Numbered from the stretch's first letter, positions 42,368 through 51,557 are shown. The stretch: DNA of 64,000 nucleotides from Bacillota bacterium (GCA_021850485.1 JAJZLY010000007.1:62001-126000); one strand, 5' to 3'. The notes: generated from the sequence alone by a model not told the origin. Numbers and translations: made by a program.

Positions 42368-43383
42368 TGACGTGCTTTCAGGTACTTCGGATCCTCCCGC
42401 CGCAACAGATCTGGATTGGTGCCCCTCTGGATAGCTGCGCCCAGGGTGATCAGGTGCATGGCGTAAAGCGCCAGCCAGGGAAAGAGCACTTCTGCCCCGC
42501 TGTCCGAGCCCAGGCCGACAGCTGCCGGATCCACCACCTTGCCCTGAAAGCCTACTGTCCGCCTGACCAGTTCGAATTCGGCTGCCCGCCGCTGGTCGCT
42601 CTTGGCGCTGAGCAGCGCGACCACCGCCGTGTCCGGGTTGGTGAGCGGAATGTAGCCATGGAAGAAGGTCTCAAAGGGGATGGCCAGGGCTGGTAGGTAG
42701 GCGGCTTCGGCCAGCTTCAGCGACCCCTCCTCGGCCACCGGCCAGACCCGGTCGGAGGCCACCAGCAAGGCATGCGTAACCTGCGTCCAGTTGATCCACT
42801 CGGCGATCTCCTGGCGTCTGGCGTACAGTGCCTCCAGACCGCTGGCCAGGCGAGCGCGATCGGGCTGCAACACGCTGCCTGATGTACCGCGCCGGCGGTC
42901 GCTGCTGGCCGCCACTTCCAGCGCCAAAAGACTAAGTACCATCACACTGACCGTATGACACAGCGACTGATCCTCGCCAAAGCCGTTGTCCACCACCACG
43001 CTCGCCAAGGACGCCGCCTCAGATTCCGGGTGACCGGTGATCAGCACCACCTGGTCCCCTTGCCGCTGGCGTCGGCGCATCAGCTCCAGGACCGTCTTGG
43101 TCTGACCGCTCTGGGTCAAGACCACCAACAAATCCTCATTGGACAGCGGCACCGCCTCCGTCAGCAGATCGCCCGCTTCCTGGCAGCCGACCGGGAATCC
43201 TTGAGCCTGAAGGTGCGTGGCGGCCAGATGGGCGGCGAAATACGAACTGCCGCAACCGGCCAACACCAGACGACGAAACGGGCGCAACCCCTGATCGCGC
43301 AACTGCGTGCGCACCCGGTCTGGAGCGGCTAGCGACGCCACCAGCTTGGGTGTGAGACCGAGCTCGACTTCCATCCGACTCAT
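42355..43383 (-). CDS. SIS-domain protein (GlmS-isomerase/FrlB-like)
   Basis: 342 residues with two SIS domains: LVLAGCGSSYFAAHLAA and VVLTQSGQTKTVLELMRR in the first; EEGSLKLAEAAYLPALAIPFETFFHGYIPL in the second; a C-terminal NPDLLRREDPKYLKA tail. The fold handles phosphosugars and resembles the isomerase half of GlmS and the fructosamine/glucoselysine deglycases. Last gene of a compact operon after the nitrilase pair and the thioesterase. AGGAGGG precedes the ATG. Confidence 0.85.
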   Translation of the reverse strand: MSRMEVELGLTPKLVASLAAPDRVRTQLRDQGLRPFRRLVLAGCGSSYFAAHLAATHLQAQGFPVGCQEAGDLLTEAVPLSNEDLLVVLTQSGQTKTVLELMRRRQRQGDQVVLITGHPESEAASLASVVVDNGFGEDQSLCHTVSVMVLSLLALEVAASSDRRRGTSGSVLQPDRARLASGLEALYARRQEIAEWINWTQVTHALLVASDRVWPVAEEGSLKLAEAAYLPALAIPFETFFHGYIPLTNPDTAVVALLSAKSDQRRAAEFELVRRTVGFQGKVVDPAAVGLGSDSGAEVLFPWLALYAMHLITLGAAIQRGTNPDLLRREDPKYLKARQLHR

Positions 43384-43388
43384 CTGCT

Positions 43389-43787
43389 TCAGCCCTCCTG
43401 CCGTCTCGCCAGAAACGTGCCCTCGGCCTCGGCCAGGATCTCCTCACCGTGACATAGGCGAGATTTAGCCCTACCCAGCCGGCGGTGCAGCTGGATGCGC
43501 TCTGCTGTCAGCGAGAGCTCCACGCCGAGCGGCACCGGTTTCAGGAAGCGAACCGTCATCTGGGCGGTCATGCCTCGCCAGCCCTCCTCGGCCAGCGCGT
43601 AAAACATGGCTTCGTCCAGCAAGGCGCTGACCACGCCGCCGTGCGCCACCTGCCGCCAGCCCTGCACCAACTCCGGCAGCACCAGGTGAGCACTGCAGCG
43701 GCCGCCGTCCACCGTAAAATGCACCTGCAGACCGATCGGGTTGTCCGCACCACAGATCAGACAGCCCCGGTCATCGACGAGTTGCAC
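43389..43787 (-). CDS. Hotdog-fold (PaaI-type) thioesterase
   Basis: 132 residues. An N-terminal CLICGADNPIGLQVHF with a CxxC, then WRQVAHGGVVSALLDEAMFYA, the hotdog helix with the HGG-x8-DE catalytic region, and VRFLKPVPLGVELSL. Cleaves acyl thioesters or acts on related acyl compounds (family knowledge). GTG 43787 has GAGGAGGGG 6 nt upstream and overlaps the end of the active nitrilase gene by 17 nt. Confidence 0.87.
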   Translation of the reverse strand: MQLVDDRGCLICGADNPIGLQVHFTVDGGRCSAHLVLPELVQGWRQVAHGGVVSALLDEAMFYALAEEGWRGMTAQMTVRFLKPVPLGVELSLTAERIQLHRRLGRAKSRLCHGEEILAEAEGTFLARRQEG

Positions 43788-44841
43788 CGCTCGCCCCTCC
43801 TCGCCAGAATCCGCGGTAAATCGCCGGAAAGTAGGCCCGAATGAAGGCGGCGTTGGCCCGGATCGGCTCCTCCTTGCGAAAGGCGCGCAGCGCATCCATG
43901 TCCAGATCGGCCAGCACGATCTCCTCGTCGTCGGACAGCGCCTGAGCCAAGACCCCGTCTCCAGTCGGCGTCAGATCCAACGGCGCGTAGATGCCACTGC
44001 GGCCGGTGAAGGTCAGATCCAAGGCGCTGCCCACCATGCAGGACTGGATACCGTAGACGCCGCTCTCCTGCACCCTCGGCCACAACCCGCGCAGGGACTT
44101 GAACGGGTTGCCCGAGGGGTCTGGATCGGCCACGGGCAGGCAGACCACCTCCGCGCCCTCGGCGCTCAGGATGCGAAACGTTTCGAAGTAGGTGGCATCC
44201 ATACAGATCGGCTGGGCCACCCGCCCGATCGGCGTGTCCAAGACGACCAGTTCGTCGCCTGCGGCAAAGCCCCACTCGGCTTCCAGCGGCAGCAGGTGGC
44301 ACTTGAGTTGGGTGCCCATCAGTTGGCCGCGCGGTCCAAACAAATAGGCGATGTTGTACACGCGCCCGTCACGGCTCATCACCGGCATCGATCCGGCCTG
44401 AATCATCATGCCGTAGTCGCGGGCCAGGCGGCTGAATACCGACAAGTAGATCCGCTCCGCCGACTTGCCGACCAGCTCCACGATGCTGGAGACACTGAGA
44501 TCCGGGCCAATGCGGGCCAGTGCCTCCTCCATCGACCCCGTGGCAGTGATCCGCTCGAAGCGGGGCAAGATGCCAAACAGCATCATGCCCACATCCTCCG
44601 GGAAGACGACCAGTTCCGCGCCGCCGGCAGCAGCCTGGTTCACCAGTTGCGATACCGTACGGGCGAAGGCGCCGGCCGAGGTCAGAAAGCGAAAGCGCAT
44701 CTGGACGGCAGCCACCCGCACCACGCCCACCCGCGGCGTGGCGACGGCGCCCCGCTTCGGCCGACCCAGCGCCCGGTGCGCCTTGCCCGGACGCGAAGCC
44801 AGCCACAGGCGAAAGCGCACCATCCACAGGTCAAAGCTCAT
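43771..44841 (-). CDS. Carbon-nitrogen hydrolase (nitrilase superfamily), catalytic set intact
   Basis: 356 residues. Catalytic triad Glu82 (VVFPEDVG), Lys180 (GTQLKCHLLPLE) and Cys213 (QPICMDATYFE), followed by SALDLTFTGRSGIYAPLDL. A basic N-terminal extension of about 40 residues precedes strand 1. It should hydrolyse an amide, carbamoyl or nitrile; the substrate is unknown. It is translationally coupled (ATGA, 44838-44841) to the upstream paralogue that lacks all three residues, and its end overlaps the thioesterase gene. Confidence 0.88.
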   Translation of the reverse strand: MSFDLWMVRFRLWLASRPGKAHRALGRPKRGAVATPRVGVVRVAAVQMRFRFLTSAGAFARTVSQLVNQAAAGGAELVVFPEDVGMMLFGILPRFERITATGSMEEALARIGPDLSVSSIVELVGKSAERIYLSVFSRLARDYGMMIQAGSMPVMSRDGRVYNIAYLFGPRGQLMGTQLKCHLLPLEAEWGFAAGDELVVLDTPIGRVAQPICMDATYFETFRILSAEGAEVVCLPVADPDPSGNPFKSLRGLWPRVQESGVYGIQSCMVGSALDLTFTGRSGIYAPLDLTPTGDGVLAQALSDDEEIVLADLDMDALRAFRKEEPIRANAAFIRAYFPAIYRGFWRGGASGATRR

Positions 44842-45719
44842 GGCCGAGCCTCCGGTCGTTCCTGCCAGTGCCGGCGGTACAGATCCGGATTCAGGTGCCG
44901 AAGCAGCGGATAGCGTTCCCGCAGTGCATACAAATCGGCCGGCTCGAGCTTGGCTGAGCGCACCTGCTGGGATAGGACATAGCCCGCTTCGCCAAAAAAT
45001 CCGGTCTCACCGGGGGTCAGCTCACACGGGGCGAATACCGCCAGCTTCCCATCGACGCCCAGATCGAAAAAGGTGCCGCTAAGCCCGGTCTCCAGACCGA
45101 ACGTCTGGTTCTGCTGCACCTCTTGCCACAGCCCGGCCATCGCCCGCGCCGAGCCGTAGGGGGCGATCGGCGCCAATGGCGCCACCAGCAAGTCGGCGCC
45201 TTGCAAGGTGAGCACCCTGGACACCTCGGGCACCCAGGGGTCAGCCCCGAGCAACAGTCCGACCCGCATCGGGCCCACCTGCCACACGGCCACCTCGGCC
45301 GCAGCGATCAGCTCCGCCTCCCACAGGTAGGCATGGGTCTGCTCCTGCCAGCCCAGCAGGCGTCCTTCCGGGTCGAACAGGGCAGCCCGATGGGTGTAGC
45401 CGATCGGTGCCGGCAGCCATACCGATCCCGGCACCAGGTAGATGTGGCGTTCTCTGGCCAGTTCCTCGCCGATGGCCAGATAGCTGGCCTCCAGGTCCGC
45501 TCCGGCTTGGCGCAGGCGCTCGGCCAGGCCGACCGGCACCATCGACAACTCAGCGGGCAGAAGGCCCATCGCCATCAGACCAGGAAACACTACCAGTGAC
45601 TCTGTGGGCACGCCGGCGCCAGCGATGTGGCTCAGCATGACAGACTTCAGTTGTGCCGGGTCGGAGAAATGGCGAAACGGCAGACGAAAGCCAACCACCG
45701 TCAACTCGGCTGCGCTCAC
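44838..45719 (-). CDS. Nitrilase-superfamily pseudoenzyme
   Basis: 293 residues aligning over the whole length with the downstream nitrilase: SLVVFPGLMAMG against LVVFPEDVGMM, RLLGWQEQTHAYLWEAE against QLMGTQLKCHLLPLEAE, and RVGLLLGAD against RVAQPICMD. The C-termini also match (LYRRHW / IYRGFW). The catalytic Glu, Lys and Cys positions are Gly47, Gln127 and Gly158, so no catalysis is expected. The reading frame is intact, with GAGGAGG before the GTG, and it is coupled to the active copy. That suggests a regulatory or structural partner, probably in a hetero-oligomer. First gene of the operon. Confidence 0.82.
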   Translation of the reverse strand: MSAAELTVVGFRLPFRHFSDPAQLKSVMLSHIAGAGVPTESLVVFPGLMAMGLLPAELSMVPVGLAERLRQAGADLEASYLAIGEELARERHIYLVPGSVWLPAPIGYTHRAALFDPEGRLLGWQEQTHAYLWEAELIAAAEVAVWQVGPMRVGLLLGADPWVPEVSRVLTLQGADLLVAPLAPIAPYGSARAMAGLWQEVQQNQTFGLETGLSGTFFDLGVDGKLAVFAPCELTPGETGFFGEAGYVLSQQVRSAKLEPADLYALRERYPLLRHLNPDLYRRHWQERPEARP

Positions 45720-45782
45720 CGTCGACCTCCTCGTCCTGCAGGCCGCATCTCACACCGCCGTCGAATTCCAGATGCCAAGGGA

Positions 45783-47138
45783 GTGGTCCATCTGGCAGTC
45801 TCCGCCGCTGGCGCCCAATCGCCCGCCGGCGATCGCTTTTTGTCCTTGTTCTCCCCGGCTCTGCGGCTGGTCGGGGAAGACTATGTCGGGCTGGGCCGGC
45901 TGAGTCAACTGATGGTCGCCGGCTCCTCCATCGCCGGCGCCGTCAGCGGCCAGCGCCATGACTACTGGGTGGTGCTCACCGAGGAAAGCGCCCATTGCTC
46001 ACATTGTAGCCGACCGTGTCGCCATGGGGCGGCGCTTGCCGCGGCCTGGCAGCGCACACCCCAAGACTTCGTCGATATCGTCGCCCTGACCGACCGGCTG
46101 CTGCAAACCCAAGACAGCGCGCCGCTGGTCGCCGGATTGCTTGAGGATCGGGTCCTGGACACCCTTCTAGCCTTCACCGACCTGCCCTTCATTCCTCCTT
46201 CAGACCCAGTCTTGGACCTGGCACGCCTGCCCCAACTGCAGCCGTCGGAGCAGGCGGGTGCCCTGCGCCGTCTGCTCCAGCGCTTCCCGGCTGATCCGCT
46301 CATGGTCACCCAAGCGCTCCAGCAGTTGGCACGCCTGCTCCTCACCGATCTGGCCGACATCGCCCTGCACACTGAGGGTCCTAACCTGCTGCCTCTAGCC
46401 ACGGCGCTGGCCAGCCGGCTGGACGAAGACACCATGGCCACCTTCTTGGACCGGATCTTGGTCCACTTCCACGATCTGCGCTCTCGGGGCCAAGATGCCG
46501 GCCCTTTGCTGTTGCGCGCCGCCCAAATTCTGGCCCTACGCCCGAACGACACCCTGGCGTTGGCCTATCTGGCCGGCCTTCCCCAGGCGCCGCTGGCTCT
46601 TTTTGAAACTGCGGCTGAGCTGGCCCTCCTGGCTGGCTCCCCCCGTCAGGCCCTGTCCCTGCTTGATCAAGCGTTGCTCACCGCCGAAGGCGGCTCCCGG
46701 CTGCAACTCAGCGTGCGGGCCGCCGAAATCGCCGCAGCCAGTGGCAGTGCCCGCGAAGCGACACTGTGGCTCGGTGCGCTCACGGAAGGCAGTCAGCTGG
46801 CGCTCAGCCAACTCACGCGCCGCTTCCCGCATGTGCTGCGGGCGGCGCATGGCGAGGTGGTGGCCGCACTGCTGGCCCGAGATCCAGACCTTGCCTGTCG
46901 GACGGCCCTGGCTGCTAGCGATCTGGCTCTGGCCTTTTCACTCGCCACCGATCACGACCTATCGCTGGCCACCCTAAGGCGCCTGGTGCCGCCGGCGCTT
47001 AGACGGCAAATCGATCCCACCGTCTGGTCGGTGCGTGGACTCAGCGCCGCTGAGCAGCGCCAGTTCCACCGCCTGCGCCAGCGGCCGTTGAAGCCGGCAG
47101 CGGCCAAGGGAGGTGCCAACAGCCGTGGCCAGCGCTGA
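45783..47138 (+). CDS. SWIM-like zinc-finger protein
   Basis: About 451 residues. Near the N-terminus GLGRLSQLMVAGSSIAGAVSG and YWVVL lead into a Cys72-x2-Cys75-x3-Cys79-x-His81 cluster (HCSHCSRPCRHGAALAAAW), a variant of the SWIM finger CxCx(n)CxH. The remaining 350 residues are Leu/Ala-rich helical repeats (TPR-like). The start is unclear: GTG 45783 follows AAGGGA very closely; a CTG at 45792 is better spaced. It is divergent from the nitrilase operon and overlaps the next gene by 14 nt. DNA- or protein-binding function, unknown target. Confidence 0.7.
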   Translation: MVHLAVSAAGAQSPAGDRFLSLFSPALRLVGEDYVGLGRLSQLMVAGSSIAGAVSGQRHDYWVVLTEESAHCSHCSRPCRHGAALAAAWQRTPQDFVDIVALTDRLLQTQDSAPLVAGLLEDRVLDTLLAFTDLPFIPPSDPVLDLARLPQLQPSEQAGALRRLLQRFPADPLMVTQALQQLARLLLTDLADIALHTEGPNLLPLATALASRLDEDTMATFLDRILVHFHDLRSRGQDAGPLLLRAAQILALRPNDTLALAYLAGLPQAPLALFETAAELALLAGSPRQALSLLDQALLTAEGGSRLQLSVRAAEIAAASGSAREATLWLGALTEGSQLALSQLTRRFPHVLRAAHGEVVAALLARDPDLACRTALAASDLALAFSLATDHDLSLATLRRLVPPALRRQIDPTVWSVRGLSAAEQRQFHRLRQRPLKPAAAKGGANSRGQR

Positions 47139-47925
47139 CTTCGGCCACCAGACCCTGCTGGCCGACGTGGCCAAGCTGCTGGGCGAGGCGGCCCAGGTTC
47201 TGGAGCAGACCTGGGGTCAGGGCGCCCAGGTCCGGCACAAGGGGCCAGCGGATTTGGTCACAGACACCGATCTGGCGGTGCAGCGCTTCTTGATCCCCCG
47301 GCTTCGCGCGTTGCTGCCAGGCAGCGTGGTGCTGGCCGAGGAGGAGGGTCAGGTGCCCACTGCCACCGACCGCCCCTGCTGGGTGGTCGATCCGGTAGAC
47401 GGAACGTCCAACCTGGTGCACGGATTTCGCTACGTGGCCATCTCTGTGGCGCTCAGCGATGCTCAGGGGCCGATCTTGGGCGGCGTCCACGATGTCTTCG
47501 CCGGCCGCCTCTACACCGCTTGGCGCGCGCACGGCGCCTGGGTGGACGGCACACCGATGCACGGCTCAAGCGTGACCTCGCTGAGCGACGCCTTGGTGGC
47601 CTGCGGCACCCCATACGACAAGAGCACACCGGCGGCCGTGTTCGCCCCAATCGCCCAGGTCTGGCAGGCCTGCCACGACCTACGAGTGCCAGGGGCGGCG
47701 GCCTTGGAGCTGGCCCAGCTGGCTGAGGGGCGGCTCGATGCCTTTTTCGAAGCGGACCTGCAGCCGTGGGACTTCGCGGCTGGGTGTCTGCTGGTGACCG
47801 AGTCCGGCGGTCAGGTCACCGACTGGGCCGGTCGCGGGCGCACCTTGCAGCGCGGCACCATCGTCGCAGCCAACCGCCGCCTGCATCGCCAGCTGCTGGA
47901 CATCTTGACGCCAACTGAGCCGTAG
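47125..47925 (+). CDS. Inositol-monophosphatase-family phosphatase
   Basis: About 266 residues. The three metal motifs are present: LVTDTDLAVQ with LAEEEGQ, WVVDPVDGTSN, and LQPWDFAAGCLLVTESGG near the C-terminus. Li-sensitive Mg-dependent phosphatase fold; substrates in the family include inositol phosphates, 3'-phosphoadenosine 5'-phosphate and fructose bisphosphate. GTG 47125 lies inside the 3' end of the SWIM-like gene, with GGAGGTG about 9 nt upstream, so it is co-transcribed. Confidence 0.9.
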   Translation: MASADFGHQTLLADVAKLLGEAAQVLEQTWGQGAQVRHKGPADLVTDTDLAVQRFLIPRLRALLPGSVVLAEEEGQVPTATDRPCWVVDPVDGTSNLVHGFRYVAISVALSDAQGPILGGVHDVFAGRLYTAWRAHGAWVDGTPMHGSSVTSLSDALVACGTPYDKSTPAAVFAPIAQVWQACHDLRVPGAAALELAQLAEGRLDAFFEADLQPWDFAAGCLLVTESGGQVTDWAGRGRTLQRGTIVAANRRLHRQLLDILTPTEP

Positions 47926-47950
47926 CCAGACATCCTGGCCGGGAGGCTGC

Positions 47951-48472
47951 ATGACCGAGAGCGCTGACAAGAAGGAGGCGGCGAGTCAGGTGAAGGAGCT
48001 GGAAGCGCTGCGCCAGGCCCTGGATAGCCGCGCCTTCAACCGCCTGCTGGCCCTCACCGACCATGGCCGGCGCTGGCCCTTTGGCGACGACGGCGAGGAG
48101 ATCTGCGACAGCTTGCTGCTCGACGCTGACGAGGACACCGTGGAATTGTTGCTCCGCTGTCAGGAGATTTTGGGCATGGACGCCCCGCCGACACTCACCC
48201 TGGATCTGCCAGAGCCGCCGGTCACCACCGAATACCTCAGTTACGACTTTGACGGTGAGGGCCCGCTTCTCGACCACTTTCTCGGATCGCTGCGCCAAAA
48301 CGGCCTGCCGGCAGTGGCGGTCGAGCAAGGCGGCGTGCGCGTCATCGTCACCGTCGCCACCACCAGTCCCTACGAGGCGTTTCAGGTACGCCAGATGGTC
48401 CAAGAACTGCATCGCTTATCCAAGCTGGCTCTGGGCCGGCCCATGCGCGGCCACCGTCTGCCAGAACCCTAG
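47951..48472 (+). CDS. Hypothetical protein, 173 aa
   Basis: Not recognised. Charged N-terminal helix (KEAASQVKELEALRQAL), then DHGRRWPFGDDGEEICDSLLLDADEDTVELLLRC, a proline-linked middle (DLPEPPVTTEYLSYDFDGEG) and a C-terminal VRVIVTVATTSPYEAFQVRQMVQELHRL helix. Probably soluble. GGGAGG lies before the ATG. It lies 25 nt after the phosphatase gene, so likely part of its operon; the stop is 5 nt from the convergent transglutaminase-like gene. Confidence 0.65.
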   Translation: MTESADKKEAASQVKELEALRQALDSRAFNRLLALTDHGRRWPFGDDGEEICDSLLLDADEDTVELLLRCQEILGMDAPPTLTLDLPEPPVTTEYLSYDFDGEGPLLDHFLGSLRQNGLPAVAVEQGGVRVIVTVATTSPYEAFQVRQMVQELHRLSKLALGRPMRGHRLPEP

Positions 48473-48477
48473 TCGGC

Positions 48478-50514
48478 CTAGGCCAGATACCCCAGCCAGC
48501 CCACCAGCGGCCTACCGGCGCCAAGCAGCCGGATCAGATCCCCCCGGGCAGGCCCGAATCCGGTCCGGGCCACCCCAGATGGGGCATACAGTTGGAGCTC
48601 CAGCCATTCTGCCAGCCGCGGCGCTTCTGCCCCCAGCCACTGGCGGGCGGTGTCCTCTAAGTGCCACGGGCGACGGGCCAACCAAGTCAGAGCCCGCAGG
48701 CGGCGGATTCGGCCAGCCCACAGCCATCCAGCCACCGCCAGCACCGCCAGCCCGCTGGCCACGCTGGTCAGCGGAAAGGGCCCGGGCCTCGCCAGCGAGG
48801 TTTGACCGGAAAGCCCATTGAGCGTCTGGTGAATTTGCACGACCTTGGTCCGCTTGGCCGCGCGTGTCGCCGCCGCGCCGGCTCCTTGAGCGGCGGCCAC
48901 ATAGGCCGGCAGGGACTGACCCTGGCTAGGCAGTCCGACGCCAAAGCCGGGCGTCGGGTCGATGGGCAGCCAGCTGGAGCCGGCCCGCGTCGCGGTGTAC
49001 GGATCGAAGCCACCCACATAGGGTCCGGTGCCGCTGGCGGCCAGAGCCGTCCAACTCAAGGCCTGGGGGAAGCCGGGGGTGAACACCTCGACCCAGCTGT
49101 GGGCATCTGTACCACGCACCACGTCTAGGCCGCCCAGCTGCTGGCCGCCCGTGAAGCCAACCACCAGCCGGGTGGGAATGCCTACCGCCCGGGCCAGAAC
49201 TGCCAGCGACGATGAAAAGGCGTTGCAGTCGCCCAGGTGCGAGACAAACAAGAAGTGGTAGACGAAGTCCTGACCGTTATCCTGCGGGTAGTGGAGCGTG
49301 TAATGCTCGTGCGTCTGCAAATAGCGGACGATGGCCATCACCTGCAGGTAGACGTTGGGGCCGACGCCACGGACGATCTGATGCGCCAGGCGGGTCACCG
49401 CAGGCGGCAGTTCGGCGGGCAGTTGCAGGTAGGGCGAAGACGCCCAAGCGGCCGGGTTTACGATCAGCGGGCTGGCGGCGAGAGCGGCGGCTGACAGCTC
49501 TGGCACACTCACCGTCACGGTGTAGGTCGATCCTCCAACCGAAAAAGCGTGCTGCTGCGGGAACCACAAGGCCGTGGTGGTGCCGGTCAGGCGTTCAGGC
49601 AGACCCTGGACCGGGGCGTAGGGCAGAGCGGTCAGCAAGTGCACCGTCTCGGTGGCTGCCAGTTGTTGCCCTAGGACCGCTGGGGCAGCGGCGGTCTGCA
49701 GACCGAGCGGGATCGCCTCGGGCGGCAGGGTCGCTGGGTAGATGGTGGGCGGCGGCAGGGAGTTGGTCCAGCCCTGCCCGGTGTAATAGGTTGCGCGGTA
49801 CAGCGTCCAGTACAGCGGCAAGGCGCCACGGGCCGTGAACAAGATCTGCTGGCTCAACACCGGGGCCTGGGTCAACTGGCTGATCGGCACCAGCGTCGTG
49901 GTCGTCTGCGTGCCGGTGCCCCCTTGCAGCGCGCCCACGACCGAAGGAGCCGGACCGACCAGCAGGGTCACCAGAATGAGGGCCGTAGACAAGATGGCGA
50001 CCCAGCTCCAGTTGCGGGCTCGACCCAGCCCGCCGAGGTCGGCACGGCGAATCGCCAGCCACAGAGCGAGGGTCACAAACAGCGCCCAGGTTACGTGGCC
50101 GCTGATTTCCTTGGCCAGGGCCAGTGCCGCCACGTTCACCAGCAACTCGATCAGCCGCACGCCAAGTCCGGCGGTCATCTCCTCGACCGCTACCAGTGCC
50201 GTGGCCGCCACTTCGAACAAGATGCTGGCCTGAGCAGCGCTCAGCTGGCCCCACTTGCCATCGGCCAAGTGGTGCAAGAGGCCAAGTGCGGTCACGGTCA
50301 GCGGTTGCGTGCCAAGGCCGACACGCAGCGCCAAGAAGACGCCGACCCAGAGTACCCGGGCGGCCAGCCGCCACCAGGTCTGCGGAATGGCGGCGGCCGC
50401 CACGGTACCGATCGTGAAGCCCACCAGGACCAAGGTGTGTACGGCACCGCCGGCTGAAAGCAGCGCAAACAGTGCGGGCAGTGGCCAGAGCGCGCCGAGC
50501 AGCCGGCGGCTCAC
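48478..50514 (-). CDS. Transglutaminase-like membrane protein (TgpA family)
   Basis: 678 residues: about six N-terminal helices (residues 10-200), an extracytoplasmic transglutaminase-like domain and a single C-terminal TM helix with a short cytoplasmic tail. The papain-like triad is Cys in HLGDCNAFSSSL (about residue 430), His in TDAHSWVEVF and Asp in WLPIDPTPG. GTG 50514 overlaps the DUF58 stop (GTGA). The third gene of the conserved MoxR-DUF58-transglutaminase cassette. Confidence 0.9.
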   Translation of the reverse strand: MSRRLLGALWPLPALFALLSAGGAVHTLVLVGFTIGTVAAAAIPQTWWRLAARVLWVGVFLALRVGLGTQPLTVTALGLLHHLADGKWGQLSAAQASILFEVAATALVAVEEMTAGLGVRLIELLVNVAALALAKEISGHVTWALFVTLALWLAIRRADLGGLGRARNWSWVAILSTALILVTLLVGPAPSVVGALQGGTGTQTTTTLVPISQLTQAPVLSQQILFTARGALPLYWTLYRATYYTGQGWTNSLPPPTIYPATLPPEAIPLGLQTAAAPAVLGQQLAATETVHLLTALPYAPVQGLPERLTGTTTALWFPQQHAFSVGGSTYTVTVSVPELSAAALAASPLIVNPAAWASSPYLQLPAELPPAVTRLAHQIVRGVGPNVYLQVMAIVRYLQTHEHYTLHYPQDNGQDFVYHFLFVSHLGDCNAFSSSLAVLARAVGIPTRLVVGFTGGQQLGGLDVVRGTDAHSWVEVFTPGFPQALSWTALAASGTGPYVGGFDPYTATRAGSSWLPIDPTPGFGVGLPSQGQSLPAYVAAAQGAGAAATRAAKRTKVVQIHQTLNGLSGQTSLARPGPFPLTSVASGLAVLAVAGWLWAGRIRRLRALTWLARRPWHLEDTARQWLGAEAPRLAEWLELQLYAPSGVARTGFGPARGDLIRLLGAGRPLVGWLGYLA

Positions 50515-51557
50515 TGCGCCCACCGCTGGTGGCGGCCCTGGGCGAGGAGATCCGCCAAACCAAGTACCTCCACACCGCTGGCAGGCCCGCCCGGTTCCGA
50601 GCACCACAGGCGAAAGTGCCCACCAGGATCACTGACCCGACTGCCACTGATCAACAGCGGCAAGCTGCCGACTCTCAGCTCAGGCAGCGGGCTCCCTCCC
50701 CCGTCTGGCCTCAGGCGAATGAACAGGTCCCACAACAGCTGTTCTTGCAACTCCTGTACGCTCACCTGGCGTCCAGCGACGAACAACGAGACCGCCAGCC
50801 GACGGCGCACCATGGCAAAGGTCACAGACGCCGCCAGCGACACGGCGACCTCAAAGCCGTCGGCACTGGCATAGGAGCTGCGCCGGGTGTCCAGGCCGAC
50901 CAGACAGGGCAGGCTGGTGCGGTGCCATGCCTCTCTGACCTGGACCTCACCGAGGCGGGCCGTCTGCGGCCAGTGCACCCGCGACAGCCGATCGCCAGGC
51001 TGCCAGGCCCTGGCGCCAGCCGGATCGTCATCGGCTGCACTGACGCTGGATCCCAGCACCGCCAGCGGCCCGAAGACGCGCAGCGGGTCCACGTCGACGG
51101 TGGCAGGCCGCACCCGCAACGGCACCCGCTCTTCGCGCACCAGTTGGCGGTCAAGCAGGCCGAAGGGGTCGCGATAGCGGTCGGATAGGTAAAAGGTGTG
51201 TTCGCCGCGTCGCAACTCGCGAAGGGGCATGGCGAAGACCGCCTGCTGACTCCACGCCCAGCCGCTGGCAAAGACCGTCTCGGTCGGCGCTTGCACGGTC
51301 ACCTGGTAGTATCCGGGCACCACCGCCCGCAAGTGGGCGGTCATCCGAAATGGCCGCCCCGCCGCCGGTAGCGCAGGGTCCACTCGCAGCCGGAGTCGGC
51401 CGGCTGGTTGAAACAGGTGGCAGCAGGCTGTGAGTGCGCAGGCCATCGCCGCCACCCGCAGCAAATCGCCCCACACTGTGCCGGGGAACAGCCGGCTGAG
51501 CAGGATCGTCAGAACCACAGCCAGAGCGACCAGCCAAGGTTGGAGCTTGGCGCTCAC
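50511..51557 (-). CDS. DUF58 domain membrane protein
   Basis: 348 residues with two N-terminal helices, a strand-rich part, then the DUF58 motif (AWQPGDRLSRVHWPQTARLGEVQVREA) that precedes a vWA-like region. Works with MoxR ATPases in complex assembly (family knowledge). Its ATG overlaps the stop of the MoxR gene by 4 nt and its stop overlaps the transglutaminase start. Confidence 0.9.
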   Translation of the reverse strand: MSAKLQPWLVALAVVLTILLSRLFPGTVWGDLLRVAAMACALTACCHLFQPAGRLRLRVDPALPAAGRPFRMTAHLRAVVPGYYQVTVQAPTETVFASGWAWSQQAVFAMPLRELRRGEHTFYLSDRYRDPFGLLDRQLVREERVPLRVRPATVDVDPLRVFGPLAVLGSSVSAADDDPAGARAWQPGDRLSRVHWPQTARLGEVQVREAWHRTSLPCLVGLDTRRSSYASADGFEVAVSLAASVTFAMVRRRLAVSLFVAGRQVSVQELQEQLLWDLFIRLRPDGGGSPLPELRVGSLPLLISGSRVSDPGGHFRLWCSEPGGPASGVEVLGLADLLAQGRHQRWAQ

